From positions 4,471 through 13,641 of the forward strand of contig DOEX01000113.1 of the NCBI GenBank assembly GCA_003532515.1: a DNA stretch of 9,171 nucleotides, read 5' to 3'. Positions 1 to 5,746 of this stretch are shown here, piece by piece. Numbering within the stretch: position 1 is the first letter of the stretch; the number at the start of each line of letters is the position of its first letter. The notes under the pieces were generated by a model. That model searched no databases and was not told the DNA's origin. It saw nothing but the letters and a program-made list of their open reading frames with translations. The translations under genes were made by a program, and so were the position numbers. This DNA comes from Anaerolineaceae bacterium. GTDB lineage: Bacteria; Chloroflexota; Anaerolineae; Anaerolineales; Anaerolineaceae.

Positions 1-186
1 GCAACCCCCAATGGCGACAATCCCTGGAAAGATGGCAAATCCCCCGTATTTGGTTTAGACGTCTGGGAACATGCCTATTACCTGGATTACCAGAACCTGC
101 GCAAAAAGCACCTTGAAGAAGTCCTCGAAAAGATCGTGAACTGGGACTACGTCCTTGAACTGATCAAGAAATATAAGAATGAGTAA
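1..186 (+). CDS. sod: Fe/Mn superoxide dismutase, C-terminal part (5' end outside window)
   Basis: Superoxide dismutase converts superoxide to oxygen and hydrogen peroxide in the cytoplasm. Only the last 61 codons are visible, reading in frame from base 1 to TAA at 184-186. The fragment contains the family signature DVWEHAYYLDYQN (fragment residues 20-32). In this family the Asp (D20) and His (H24) of DxWEH are two of the four ligands of the catalytic metal. The end NWDYVLELIKKYKNE matches the usual C-terminal helix, so the 3' end is intact. The other two His ligands and the residues that hint at Fe or Mn preference lie upstream, so the metal cannot be called. A strong hairpin terminator follows 23 bases after the stop, so this gene is probably not co-transcribed with the next one. 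The family assignment is secure from the signature; the exact subtype is not. Confidence 0.93.
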   Translation, partial: ATPNGDNPWKDGKSPVFGLDVWEHAYYLDYQNLRKKHLEEVLEKIVNWDYVLELIKKYKNE

Positions 187-209
187 ATTAGAGCATTGTT
201 TCACTTTTC

Positions 210-237
210 AAAAAGACGACTGCAAGGTCGTCTTTTT
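210..237 (+). terminator. Rho-independent terminator of the superoxide dismutase gene
   Basis: A perfect 11-bp stem (AAAAAGACGAC at 210-220 with GTCGTCTTTTT at 227-237) closes a 6-base loop and ends in a T run. The A run on the left arm makes it usable in both directions. It begins 23 bases after the dismutase stop codon. Confidence 0.9.
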
Positions 238-370
238 AGTCAGCTGGCTTCCGAACCCTGCTATGGTTAGGATTGAACCCAGCGGAGGATCTGCGAAAGC
301 AAATGATTTTAACCACAACAAACCCTATCGTGCCAATGGATAAAGAATTTATCGTAAAAAATGTTGTTCT
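238..370. other. Intergenic stretch without a recognisable gene
   Basis: No convincing ORF is seen on either strand. The segment holds a small perfect hairpin (GATAAA at 339-344, TTTATC at 348-353, 3-base loop) and a short direct repeat TATCGT at 326-331 and 350-355. Around 263-316 it resembles the complement of a tRNA 3' half (GGATTGAACC, then TTTTAACCAC), but the T-stem does not pair, so no tRNA gene is called. Confidence 0.5.
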
Positions 371-454
371 AACTGCAATGCAGCGGAATTGCACTTAGAA
401 GCGCAATTGCAATTCCAACCGCAAAAACGTATATTTGCAATTTAAACTGCAATG
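371..454. promoter_or_regulatory. Cluster of six TGCAAT/ATTGCA words upstream of and inside the satD promoter (candidate operator)
   Basis: TGCAAT occurs at 374, 408, 436 and 448, and its complement ATTGCA at 388 and 406: six copies in about 80 bases. The 10-mer AACTGCAATG is repeated exactly at 371-380 and 445-454, 74 bases apart, close to seven helical turns. GGAATTGCA (385-393) and TGCAATTCC (408-416) form a 9-bp inverted repeat, and GCAATTGC (403-410) is a palindrome. The two rightmost words lie on the -35 region and the spacer of the predicted promoter. This layout suits a repressor or autoregulator, perhaps the helix-turn-helix of SatD itself. The repeats are seen directly; the regulator is inferred. 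Confidence 0.55.
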
Positions 455-463
455 GTGTATAGT
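435..463 (+). promoter_or_regulatory. Predicted sigma-70-type promoter of the satD operon
   Basis: -35 TTGCAA (435-440, 4 of 6 consensus) is separated by 17 bases from -10 TATAGT (458-463, 5 of 6). Transcription would start near 470, so the leader is only about 10 bases and the ribosome site AGGTG (471-475, 5 bases before ATG 481) sits at the mRNA 5' end. Candidate operator words overlap the -35 and the spacer. Confidence 0.65.
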
Positions 464-480
464 ATCTACCAGGTGAAGAA

Positions 481-1146
481 ATGATTGCTGTAATCGGAGA
501 TATTATTAAATCAAAGTCCATCTCGGACAGGCAAAAAACCCAACAGGATTTGCGGGCGATGTTGGGCTTGGTAAATCAACGACATGAGGCATTGCTGGCT
601 TCGAGATTTACAATAACCCTGGGGGATGAGTTTCAGGGTGTTTTCAAAGAAAGCACCGAACTTCTCCACGTTCTTGATGAAATTACTTTCTCATTGAAGC
701 CGATTAATTTTCGATTTGGCATTGGAATCGGCAGGCTAACAACTGAGCTTGATCCCGCTACTAGCATTGGGGCAGATGGTCCAGCGTACTGGAAGGCGAG
801 GGAAGCTATTGAATTCGTCCATAAAAACAATGATTATGGGCGGGCTAATATCCACCTATGCGTGCAAGATGCAGATGAAACAGTGGTCTTAATCAACGAA
901 ATACTCAAGTTGACTGCTCTTCAAGTCAGTGGTTGGCGAGATTCCCAGATCGAGGTATATAAGACGATCATGGAGGAAAATATATTAAATCCTGACGAAA
1001 TAAATCACCAACAAATAGCAGAAAGATTGGATATTCTGACGTCTTCATTGACCCGACGATTAGAATCCAGTGGCATTAAAAGATATATGTTGGCTCGCAG
1101 AGAGGTAGAGTTGGCATTGAATAGGATCAATAAACGCTATGCATAA
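481..1146 (+). CDS. satD: SatD-family protein (cyclase-like N-terminal motifs, C-terminal helix-turn-helix)
   Basis: This 221-residue soluble protein resembles the SatD family, named after a gene in the acid-tolerance (sat) operon of Streptococcus mutans; its biochemical role is not known to me. Visible motifs are GDIIKSK (6-12), ITLGDEFQGVF (45-55), RFGIGIGRLTT (78-88) and GADGPAYWKAREAI (98-111). Their order and spacing recall class III nucleotidyl cyclases: a first metal Asp in 'DI', a second in 'GD..xxxF', then 'GIxxG' and an 'xxxAR' segment. D7 and D49 would be the metal ligands and R107 would lie where the transition-state Arg lies, but the usual Asn is absent. Residues about 176-206 (QQIAERLDILTSSLTRRLES...) look like a helix-turn-helix. 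The start is supported by AGGTG five bases upstream. The gene overlaps the next one by 8 bases, so the two are translationally linked. Base composition is AT-richer than uvrB (22 of 60 G+C at 481-540 against 33 of 60 at 2881-2940). The cyclase analogy is my inference. Confidence 0.82.
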   Translation: MIAVIGDIIKSKSISDRQKTQQDLRAMLGLVNQRHEALLASRFTITLGDEFQGVFKESTELLHVLDEITFSLKPINFRFGIGIGRLTTELDPATSIGADGPAYWKAREAIEFVHKNNDYGRANIHLCVQDADETVVLINEILKLTALQVSGWRDSQIEVYKTIMEENILNPDEINHQQIAERLDILTSSLTRRLESSGIKRYMLARREVELALNRINKRYA

Positions 1147-2005
1147 CGGATTGCTTTTCTTAGTCATTTTGAGCGCTCACCTTGCCGGTGATTTTTACTT
1201 TCAAACAACTGCGCTGGCTGATAAAAAAGAAAAAAACTATTCTTCACTTCTCTTGCATTCACTGATTTACATGGTTTTTGTGGTCCTGGTTTTCTTAGTA
1301 TTTGAAACTCCGTGGTGGTTTTTATTAATTGCAGCAGCATCCCACTGGTTAATTGATAGCGGTAAATGGTTGTTAAGGCAGACAAAGCTCCCAAAAACAA
1401 GGCTCTTCATCCTTGACCAACTGCTCCATTTAATCACTTTGTTGTTGCTTACAATGCTCACACCAGAATTAGAGATTCGACCCTGGCTTTCATTTTTACC
1501 AGAAACCTTATGGGCATGGCTTGCTTTGCTCTTGCTGATTTTGAGACCAGTCAATGTTAGTGTTGATATTCTGTTCAGCAAATATGCAACTGCGGCAAAA
1601 GAGGAAAGCAAACGGCAGAATATTGATGAGGATTTGAAGAGAAGAGACGCTGGTCAGATTGCTACCAGTGAACTATCCGAACACCATTCAGATAATCTGA
1701 AAGAACCACTGGAAGTTGAAGGTGCGGGAGCCTGGGTAGGCGCGCTCGAGCGAATCATCACTGTTTTATTTGCGTTCATGGGGCAATTTGCTGCTATGGG
1801 TTTACTGATGGCAGCTAAATCTATGGCCAGGTACGATAAAATCAGCAAAGGTCCAGCATTTGCTGAGTACTATCTTATTGGCACGCTATTTAGTATCCTA
1901 TCTGCAATAGTTGCCTACTTGTTTGTGTTCAAAATAGTTTTCCCTGTTTCTGCTGTCATTCCACCAACCCCAATTATTTTGATTACACCAACACCAATAC
2001 CTTAG
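1139..2005 (+). CDS. DUF3307 multi-pass membrane protein, partner of SatD
   Basis: A 288-residue integral membrane protein of the DUF3307 type, with no function known to me. Hydrophobic segments lie at about 4-22, 38-56, 59-74, 90-107 and 123-138. A charged soluble stretch follows (about 150-198), then two more segments at about 203-224 and 245-268, and a short Pro/Thr-rich tail (275-288). Family-like motifs at or in the membrane segments are HLAGDF (H14, D18), HWLIDSGK (H69, D73, K76) and DQLLH (D93, H97), which could form a buried metal or catalytic site. The C-terminal part has GAWVGALER (197-205), AKSMARYDK (226-234) and EYYLIGTL (243-250). The ATG lies inside the end of satD (8-base overlap), and a weak AGGA (1123-1126) precedes it, so translation is probably coupled to satD. 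It is AT-rich like satD (23 of 60 G+C at 1261-1320). The family call is fairly sure; a role as membrane effector or sensor is inferred. Confidence 0.8.
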   Translation: MHNGLLFLVILSAHLAGDFYFQTTALADKKEKNYSSLLLHSLIYMVFVVLVFLVFETPWWFLLIAAASHWLIDSGKWLLRQTKLPKTRLFILDQLLHLITLLLLTMLTPELEIRPWLSFLPETLWAWLALLLLILRPVNVSVDILFSKYATAAKEESKRQNIDEDLKRRDAGQIATSELSEHHSDNLKEPLEVEGAGAWVGALERIITVLFAFMGQFAAMGLLMAAKSMARYDKISKGPAFAEYYLIGTLFSILSAIVAYLFVFKIVFPVSAVIPPTPIILITPTPIP

Positions 2006-2036
2006 GCTGGATTTCTAACTAAACAATCTGATAGCA

Positions 2037-2044
2037 TGTAAAAT
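2037..2044 (+). promoter_or_regulatory. Possible -10 element directly before uvrB (near-leaderless start)
   Basis: TAAAAT (2039-2044, 5 of 6 consensus) lies 6 bases before the uvrB ATG, preceded by TG. No good -35 is seen 16-18 bases upstream. If used, transcription would start at about the ATG. No Shine-Dalgarno sequence is visible before uvrB, which fits a leaderless message but proves nothing. Read-through from the SatD operon is the alternative, since no terminator is seen in 2006-2050. Confidence 0.3.
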
Positions 2045-2050
2045 TACGCT

Positions 2051-4099
2051 ATGGAATTCAAACTTCACGCCCCCTATCAACCCACCGGTGACCAGCCGGA
2101 AGCCATCCGGCAGCTTGTCGAAGGTATTAATCAGGGTCACCACAACCAGGTTCTTCTTGGCGCTACCGGCACTGGTAAGACTTTTACGGTTGCCAACGTG
2201 ATCCAGCAACTTCAGCTGCCTACCCTGGTGATGACCCATAACAAGACCCTGGCTGCACAGCTTTATGCTGAATATACCGAGTTCTTCCCCGAAAACGCGG
2301 TGGAGTACTTCGTATCTTACTACGACTACTATCAACCCGAGGCTTACATCCCCCGGCGCGACTTGTATATCGAGAAAGAAACTGACATCAACGAGGAAAT
2401 TGATCGGCTGCGCCTGGCAGCGACCACAGCGTTGATGTCCCGGCAGGATGTGATCATTGTGGCTTCAGTTTCAGCCATCTATGGTCTGGGCGATCCGGAT
2501 GCTTATCGCGCCTCTGTGTTGAACATTCCCAAAGGGCAGATCTACCGCCGCAACGCGCTATTGCGACAACTAGTCGATATTCAATATCAACGCAATGACC
2601 TGGAAGTGAAGCCCGGTATCTTCCGGGTGCGGGGCGACACACTTGAAATTTTTCCTGCCTACAGCGAACGCGAAGCTGTACGGATCAGCTTTTTTGGCGA
2701 TGAGATCGAAGAAATCACCCGTCTGAATCCAACCACAGGAGAGGTTCTCGAAAAGCCGGATCAGATCGATATCTACCCTGCCAAGCACTATGTTACAGAA
2801 GAAAAGCGGATGGAAAAAGCCCTTACGGATATCGAAGCGGAGTTGGAAGAGCGCCTGGAATACTTCCGCAAGAACGACCGTCTTCTGGAAGCTCAACGGC
2901 TGGAACAACGGACACGCTATGACCTGGAAATGCTGCGGGAAGTGGGCACCTGCGCCGGCATTGAGAACTACTCCCGACATATTGATCAGCGTGCCGAAGG
3001 CACCCCGCCCTGGACGCTGATCGACTTCATGCCTTCGCGCTACCTGCTAGTGCTGGATGAATCTCACATGATGGTGCCGCAACTAAGAGGCATGTACAAC
3101 GGAGACCGAGCCCGTAAAGAGATCCTGGTTGATTATGGTTTTCGGCTGCCGTCTGCCAAAGATAACCGCCCACTAAAATTCCCTGAATTTGAAAAAATGA
3201 TGGGCATCACCATGTACACCAGCGCGACGCCCGGTCCTTATGAAATGGAAAAGACAGACCAGCTGGTTGAGCAAATCATTCGACCGACAGGATTGCTGGA
3301 CCCGCAGCTGGAAGTCAGACCGACCAAGGGGCAGATCGACGACCTGATTGTGGAGCTACGTGCACGAGTTGAAAAGGGTGAACGTGCTTTGGTCACCACT
3401 CTGACCAAACGTATGGCAGAAGATATGGCTGAATACCTGCTCGAAATGGGTTTCAAAGTTCATTACCTTCACTCTGAGGTAGACACCCTGGAACGTGTGG
3501 GGATTTTGAGGGACCTGCGCCTTGGTGTATTTGATGTCATTGTTGGCATCAACCTGCTGCGGGAAGGTCTCGATCTGCCAGAGGTGTCACTGGTGGCGAT
3601 ATTGGATGCCGACAAGGAAGGCTTTTTGCGCTCCACAACGGCATTGATCCAGAATTTTGGTCGGGCTGCCCGCCATATCAATGGGAAGGTCATTCTCTAT
3701 GCAGATAGGATGACAGACTCAATGAAACGTGCCATCGACGAGACCAATCGCCGTCGCCAGATCCAGGAAGCATACAACGAAAAACACAATATCTCGCCTG
3801 TGGGCATTACCAAGGCGGTGCATGACATCACTGAACGCCTGGCTAATGTTGCCCAGGGGGACAAAAAAGCTCCCAAAAGCGCTCGTGAGCTGGCTGCTAC
3901 GATGGAACAACGTGAGTTGGAGCGCATGATCAAAGAGATGGAGAATCAAATGCGGGCTGCTGCCAAAGAGCTGGAGTTTGAACGGGCTGCCATGCTGCGC
4001 GACCAGGTATATGAACTGAAGGCGATACTGGTAGAGGATAGCAAACTGCCGCCGTGGAAAAAGCAAGCCCTGTTGGCAAAAGGATTGGGCGATTCGTAG
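2051..4099 (+). CDS. uvrB: UvrABC system protein B (excinuclease ABC subunit B)
   Basis: UvrB is the damage-verifying helicase-like subunit of bacterial nucleotide excision repair. UvrA loads it on DNA, and it then recruits UvrC for incision. The 682-residue length is normal for the family. Visible landmarks are Walker A GATGTGKT (37-44), the aromatic beta-hairpin region YFVSYYDYYQPEAYIP (86-101) that clamps DNA, Walker B with DESH (336-339), YTSATPGPYE (389-398), VGINLLREGLDLPEVSLV (498-515), motif VI QNFGRAARH (534-542) and a C-terminal UVR domain at about 618-660 that contacts UvrA/UvrC. Motif VI has N-F where T-I is usual, a mild change that keeps the essential arginines. The ATG at 2051 gives the standard start ('PYQPTGDQPEAI' near the N-terminus), although no ribosome site is visible. 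It sits 45 bases after the DUF3307 gene and converges on the acylphosphatase gene. G+C is higher than in the preceding pair. Confidence 0.99.
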   Translation: MEFKLHAPYQPTGDQPEAIRQLVEGINQGHHNQVLLGATGTGKTFTVANVIQQLQLPTLVMTHNKTLAAQLYAEYTEFFPENAVEYFVSYYDYYQPEAYIPRRDLYIEKETDINEEIDRLRLAATTALMSRQDVIIVASVSAIYGLGDPDAYRASVLNIPKGQIYRRNALLRQLVDIQYQRNDLEVKPGIFRVRGDTLEIFPAYSEREAVRISFFGDEIEEITRLNPTTGEVLEKPDQIDIYPAKHYVTEEKRMEKALTDIEAELEERLEYFRKNDRLLEAQRLEQRTRYDLEMLREVGTCAGIENYSRHIDQRAEGTPPWTLIDFMPSRYLLVLDESHMMVPQLRGMYNGDRARKEILVDYGFRLPSAKDNRPLKFPEFEKMMGITMYTSATPGPYEMEKTDQLVEQIIRPTGLLDPQLEVRPTKGQIDDLIVELRARVEKGERALVTTLTKRMAEDMAEYLLEMGFKVHYLHSEVDTLERVGILRDLRLGVFDVIVGINLLREGLDLPEVSLVAILDADKEGFLRSTTALIQNFGRAARHINGKVILYADRMTDSMKRAIDETNRRRQIQEAYNEKHNISPVGITKAVHDITERLANVAQGDKKAPKSARELAATMEQRELERMIKEMENQMRAAAKELEFERAAMLRDQVYELKAILVEDSKLPPWKKQALLAKGLGDS

Positions 4100-4134
4100 G
4101 GAATAACGATCGATAATTTCGCAAGGAAAAGTAG

Positions 4135-4196
4135 GGTGGAAAGAGGTGGGTGAAAAAGGTGTTGCACCTAATACTTTTGACCCACCTCACTCCACC
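4135..4196. terminator. Nested stem-loop between convergent uvrB and acyP, probable bidirectional terminator
   Basis: The outer arms at 4135-4151 and 4180-4196 pair at 15 of 17 positions (ggtgga..gaggtgggt with its complement). Inside sits a second hairpin, AGGTG (4157-4161) with CACCT (4165-4169) and a TTG loop. Read on the minus strand, this inner stem is followed directly by five T, the form of an intrinsic terminator for the leftward rseP-acyP operon. On the plus strand the large outer stem would end uvrB transcription. No strong T run follows the outer stem, so terminator use is inferred. Confidence 0.6.
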
Positions 4197-4221
4197 GATA
4201 AGAACTTCTGCGTTTTCGTTG

Positions 4222-4281
4222 TCGGAGTGAGACCGCACAAAAATCACCAACCCGATACGTTTTCGAGCGGTCTCATTCCGA
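4222..4281. repeat. Imperfect 15-bp inverted repeat with a 30-base loop, plus a third copy of one arm
   Basis: Arms at 4222-4236 and 4267-4281 pair over 15 positions with a single G-T wobble (core GTGAGACCGC / GCGGTCTCAT). A further copy of AGACCGC lies at 4289-4295 and could pair instead with 4267-4273. This gives two competing hairpins. It lies 32 bases beyond the acyP stop, so it may be part of the 3' end of either convergent transcript or a small repeated element. Function unknown. Confidence 0.6.
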
Positions 4282-4312
4282 TCTACGAAGACCGCGTCTG
4301 TTATCCTTTAGT

Positions 4313-4597
4313 CTAAAATCTGACCTCAAAACGGTCGAACTCTCCCTGGTATGCGAACCAGGATTCGCGTACTTCATCGACCTTTCCCGAATGAGGACCG
4401 CGCCGGAGGTGCTTCAAAAAGACCTCCAGTGCCTCACGCGGACCTTCCGCCACCACCTGGACACTGCCGTCATACAAGTTGCGCACCCAGCCAGTGAGCC
4501 CTAACTCGTGGGCAGCATTCATCGCAAAATATCGAAAACCAACGCCCTGCACAGCGCCACTAACAAAAGCCTGCAGGCGGGTCATCTCAGTTTCCAT
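4313..4597 (-). CDS. acyP: Acylphosphatase
   Basis: A 94-residue cytoplasmic enzyme that hydrolyses acyl phosphates such as carbamoyl or acetyl phosphate to a carboxylate and phosphate. The family signature GAVQGVGFRYF (14-24) contains the phosphate-binding loop and the catalytic Arg (R22). GWVRNLYDGSVQV (36-48) holds the catalytic Asn (N40). Length is normal for bacterial acylphosphatases (about 90-100). The ATG at 4597 has a GGAGG 3 bases upstream, slightly close; an in-frame ATG at 4585 (residue 5) is a weaker alternative because the ribosome site would be too distant. It is the last gene of the operon rseP - HEAT protein - acyP, starting 11 bases after the HEAT gene stop. The physiological substrate and the reason for pairing with a membrane protease are unknown. 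Confidence 0.95.
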   Translation of the reverse strand: METEMTRLQAFVSGAVQGVGFRYFAMNAAHELGLTGWVRNLYDGSVQVVAEGPREALEVFLKHLRRGPHSGKVDEVRESWFAYQGEFDRFEVRF

Positions 4598-4608
4598 GTT
4601 CCTCCACT

Positions 4609-5736
4609 CTAATTGAAGCGATCGTCGTCGAATTCACCAAATGAATATTCGTCATCGTCCGCAAGGTCATCGTCATCGGCGACATATTGCTGCCATTCCT
4701 CGTCGTCGAAGTCTTCTTCAAACGAAAATTCGTCCTCATCCTCTTCAAATTCGTCTTCTTCGTCCTCTTCTGCGACTTTGGTCTGATCCCAAGGCACAGA
4801 TAGCAGTTCCATATCGTCACTGCCTTCAGTGAAGTTGAGCATCTCCATGGCTTCTTCCAGAAAAGCGGCTTCTTCGTCATCTTCAGCAGAAGCGAGCAGG
4901 GCATCAAACTTTCGTTCTACTCCTTCTCCACCAATTTGTGCCAATGCCCAGATAATTTCATGCCTGAGATCATCGTCGTCGACCACGTCAATCGCTCGTA
5001 GTAAATTCCTGCGGGCTTTTTTCAGGGCAAGCTCACCGGCAGCATGGACCGCCTGAATGCGCACAGCCAGGTTTTCGTGCTCAAGGTTTTCCAATACGCT
5101 GCCTTCCCACTGCTCATCTGCTGAGCGTCCCATGGCGAACATTGCACTTTCCAGCCAAAGGTCATCGCGCATGGCAGCTGCCTTGCGCAGCAGTGCCGGG
5201 ACTTCTTCGCGGCTGGAGTAACCCAGGGCTTCCAGTGCTCTTCGTTTGACCAGGTCACTCTTGTCTTCAAAGTATGTGTGCAGCAGCGTGTCTTCGATCT
5301 CATGCAAGATCTCAGGTTTGATTTTTTCGATTTCTCCTAAATAGACGTAAGGTCCTAACGCGTTGGCAACCGCTGCTCTCACGGCTTTGCTGCGAGTTTG
5401 GTCTGCCAGCAAGCCTAAATAGACCGGGATGAGATGGCGATCTTCAGAACCGAAAAGCAAATCGATGGCCGAAATACAGACATCCGTATCCTCATCATCC
5501 AAGGCGATCCGGGCAACTTCTTCGTAAATCAATACCGGGTCATTTTCGGCTAAACTAACCAGGTCCTGTAAAAAAGCTTGCCGCCTTTTCAATGGCACTT
5601 TACTCCAGCAGCTCGCCAGCGTTTTTTGTTCACTGGAACTCAGATCTGAAAACTGGTAGAGAAGCCTGGAGGGAAACTGGTGGTCCAGATCCATCAGGGC
5701 ATTGATTAAATTTTGGATAGAGTCGGATGCGTCCAT
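4609..5736 (-). CDS. HEAT-repeat-like protein with a long acidic C-terminal tail
   Basis: A 375-residue, apparently soluble protein without signal peptide or membrane segment. The body (about 50-305) is built of paired alpha-helices typical of HEAT/PBS-lyase-type repeats, for example SKAVRAAVANALG, SDLVKRRALEALG and NLAVRIQAVHAAGELAL, each with the V/A-x-x-A-x-x-A-L pattern. Such solenoids bind proteins. The last 53 residues are extremely acidic: 32 are Asp or Glu, with scattered Phe, Tyr and Trp. The ATG at 5736 is chosen because AAGG lies 5 bases upstream; a GTG at 5742 would add two residues but overlaps that site and has none of its own. It starts 10 bases after the rseP stop (tandem TAA TAA) and is followed by acyP 11 bases on, so the three form one operon. 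Function is not known; a scaffold or adaptor role is inferred. Confidence 0.8.
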   Translation of the reverse strand: MDASDSIQNLINALMDLDHQFPSRLLYQFSDLSSSEQKTLASCWSKVPLKRRQAFLQDLVSLAENDPVLIYEEVARIALDDEDTDVCISAIDLLFGSEDRHLIPVYLGLLADQTRSKAVRAAVANALGPYVYLGEIEKIKPEILHEIEDTLLHTYFEDKSDLVKRRALEALGYSSREEVPALLRKAAAMRDDLWLESAMFAMGRSADEQWEGSVLENLEHENLAVRIQAVHAAGELALKKARRNLLRAIDVVDDDDLRHEIIWALAQIGGEGVERKFDALLASAEDDEEAAFLEEAMEMLNFTEGSDDMELLSVPWDQTKVAEEDEEDEFEEDEDEFSFEEDFDDEEWQQYVADDDDLADDDEYSFGEFDDDRFN

Positions 5737-5746
5737 AGCCACCTTA

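Noticed and set aside
258..320. tRNA-like sequence on the minus strand (GGATTGAACC box followed by TTTTAACCAC)
   Set aside because: The supposed T-stem pairs at only two or three of five positions, and no acceptor or anticodon stem can be built. At most a decayed remnant or chance resemblance.
2015..4250. Many antisense and out-of-frame ORFs across uvrB
   Set aside because: All lie over the strongly conserved UvrB frame, lack ribosome sites and show no recognisable domains.
4100..4312. Possible CRISPR or insertion-sequence end in the repeat-rich convergent gap
   Set aside because: There are inverted repeats only, no regularly spaced direct repeats, no transposase and no target-site duplication seen.
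4587..4907. 106-residue Met/Thr/Lys-rich ORF on the minus strand overlapping the acidic tail
   Set aside because: It is the other-frame reading of the GA-rich acidic-tail codons; low-complexity, with no family resemblance.
5740..5742. GTG as start of the HEAT-repeat gene
   Set aside because: It overlaps the only good ribosome site (AAGG); the ATG at 5736 has the proper spacing.
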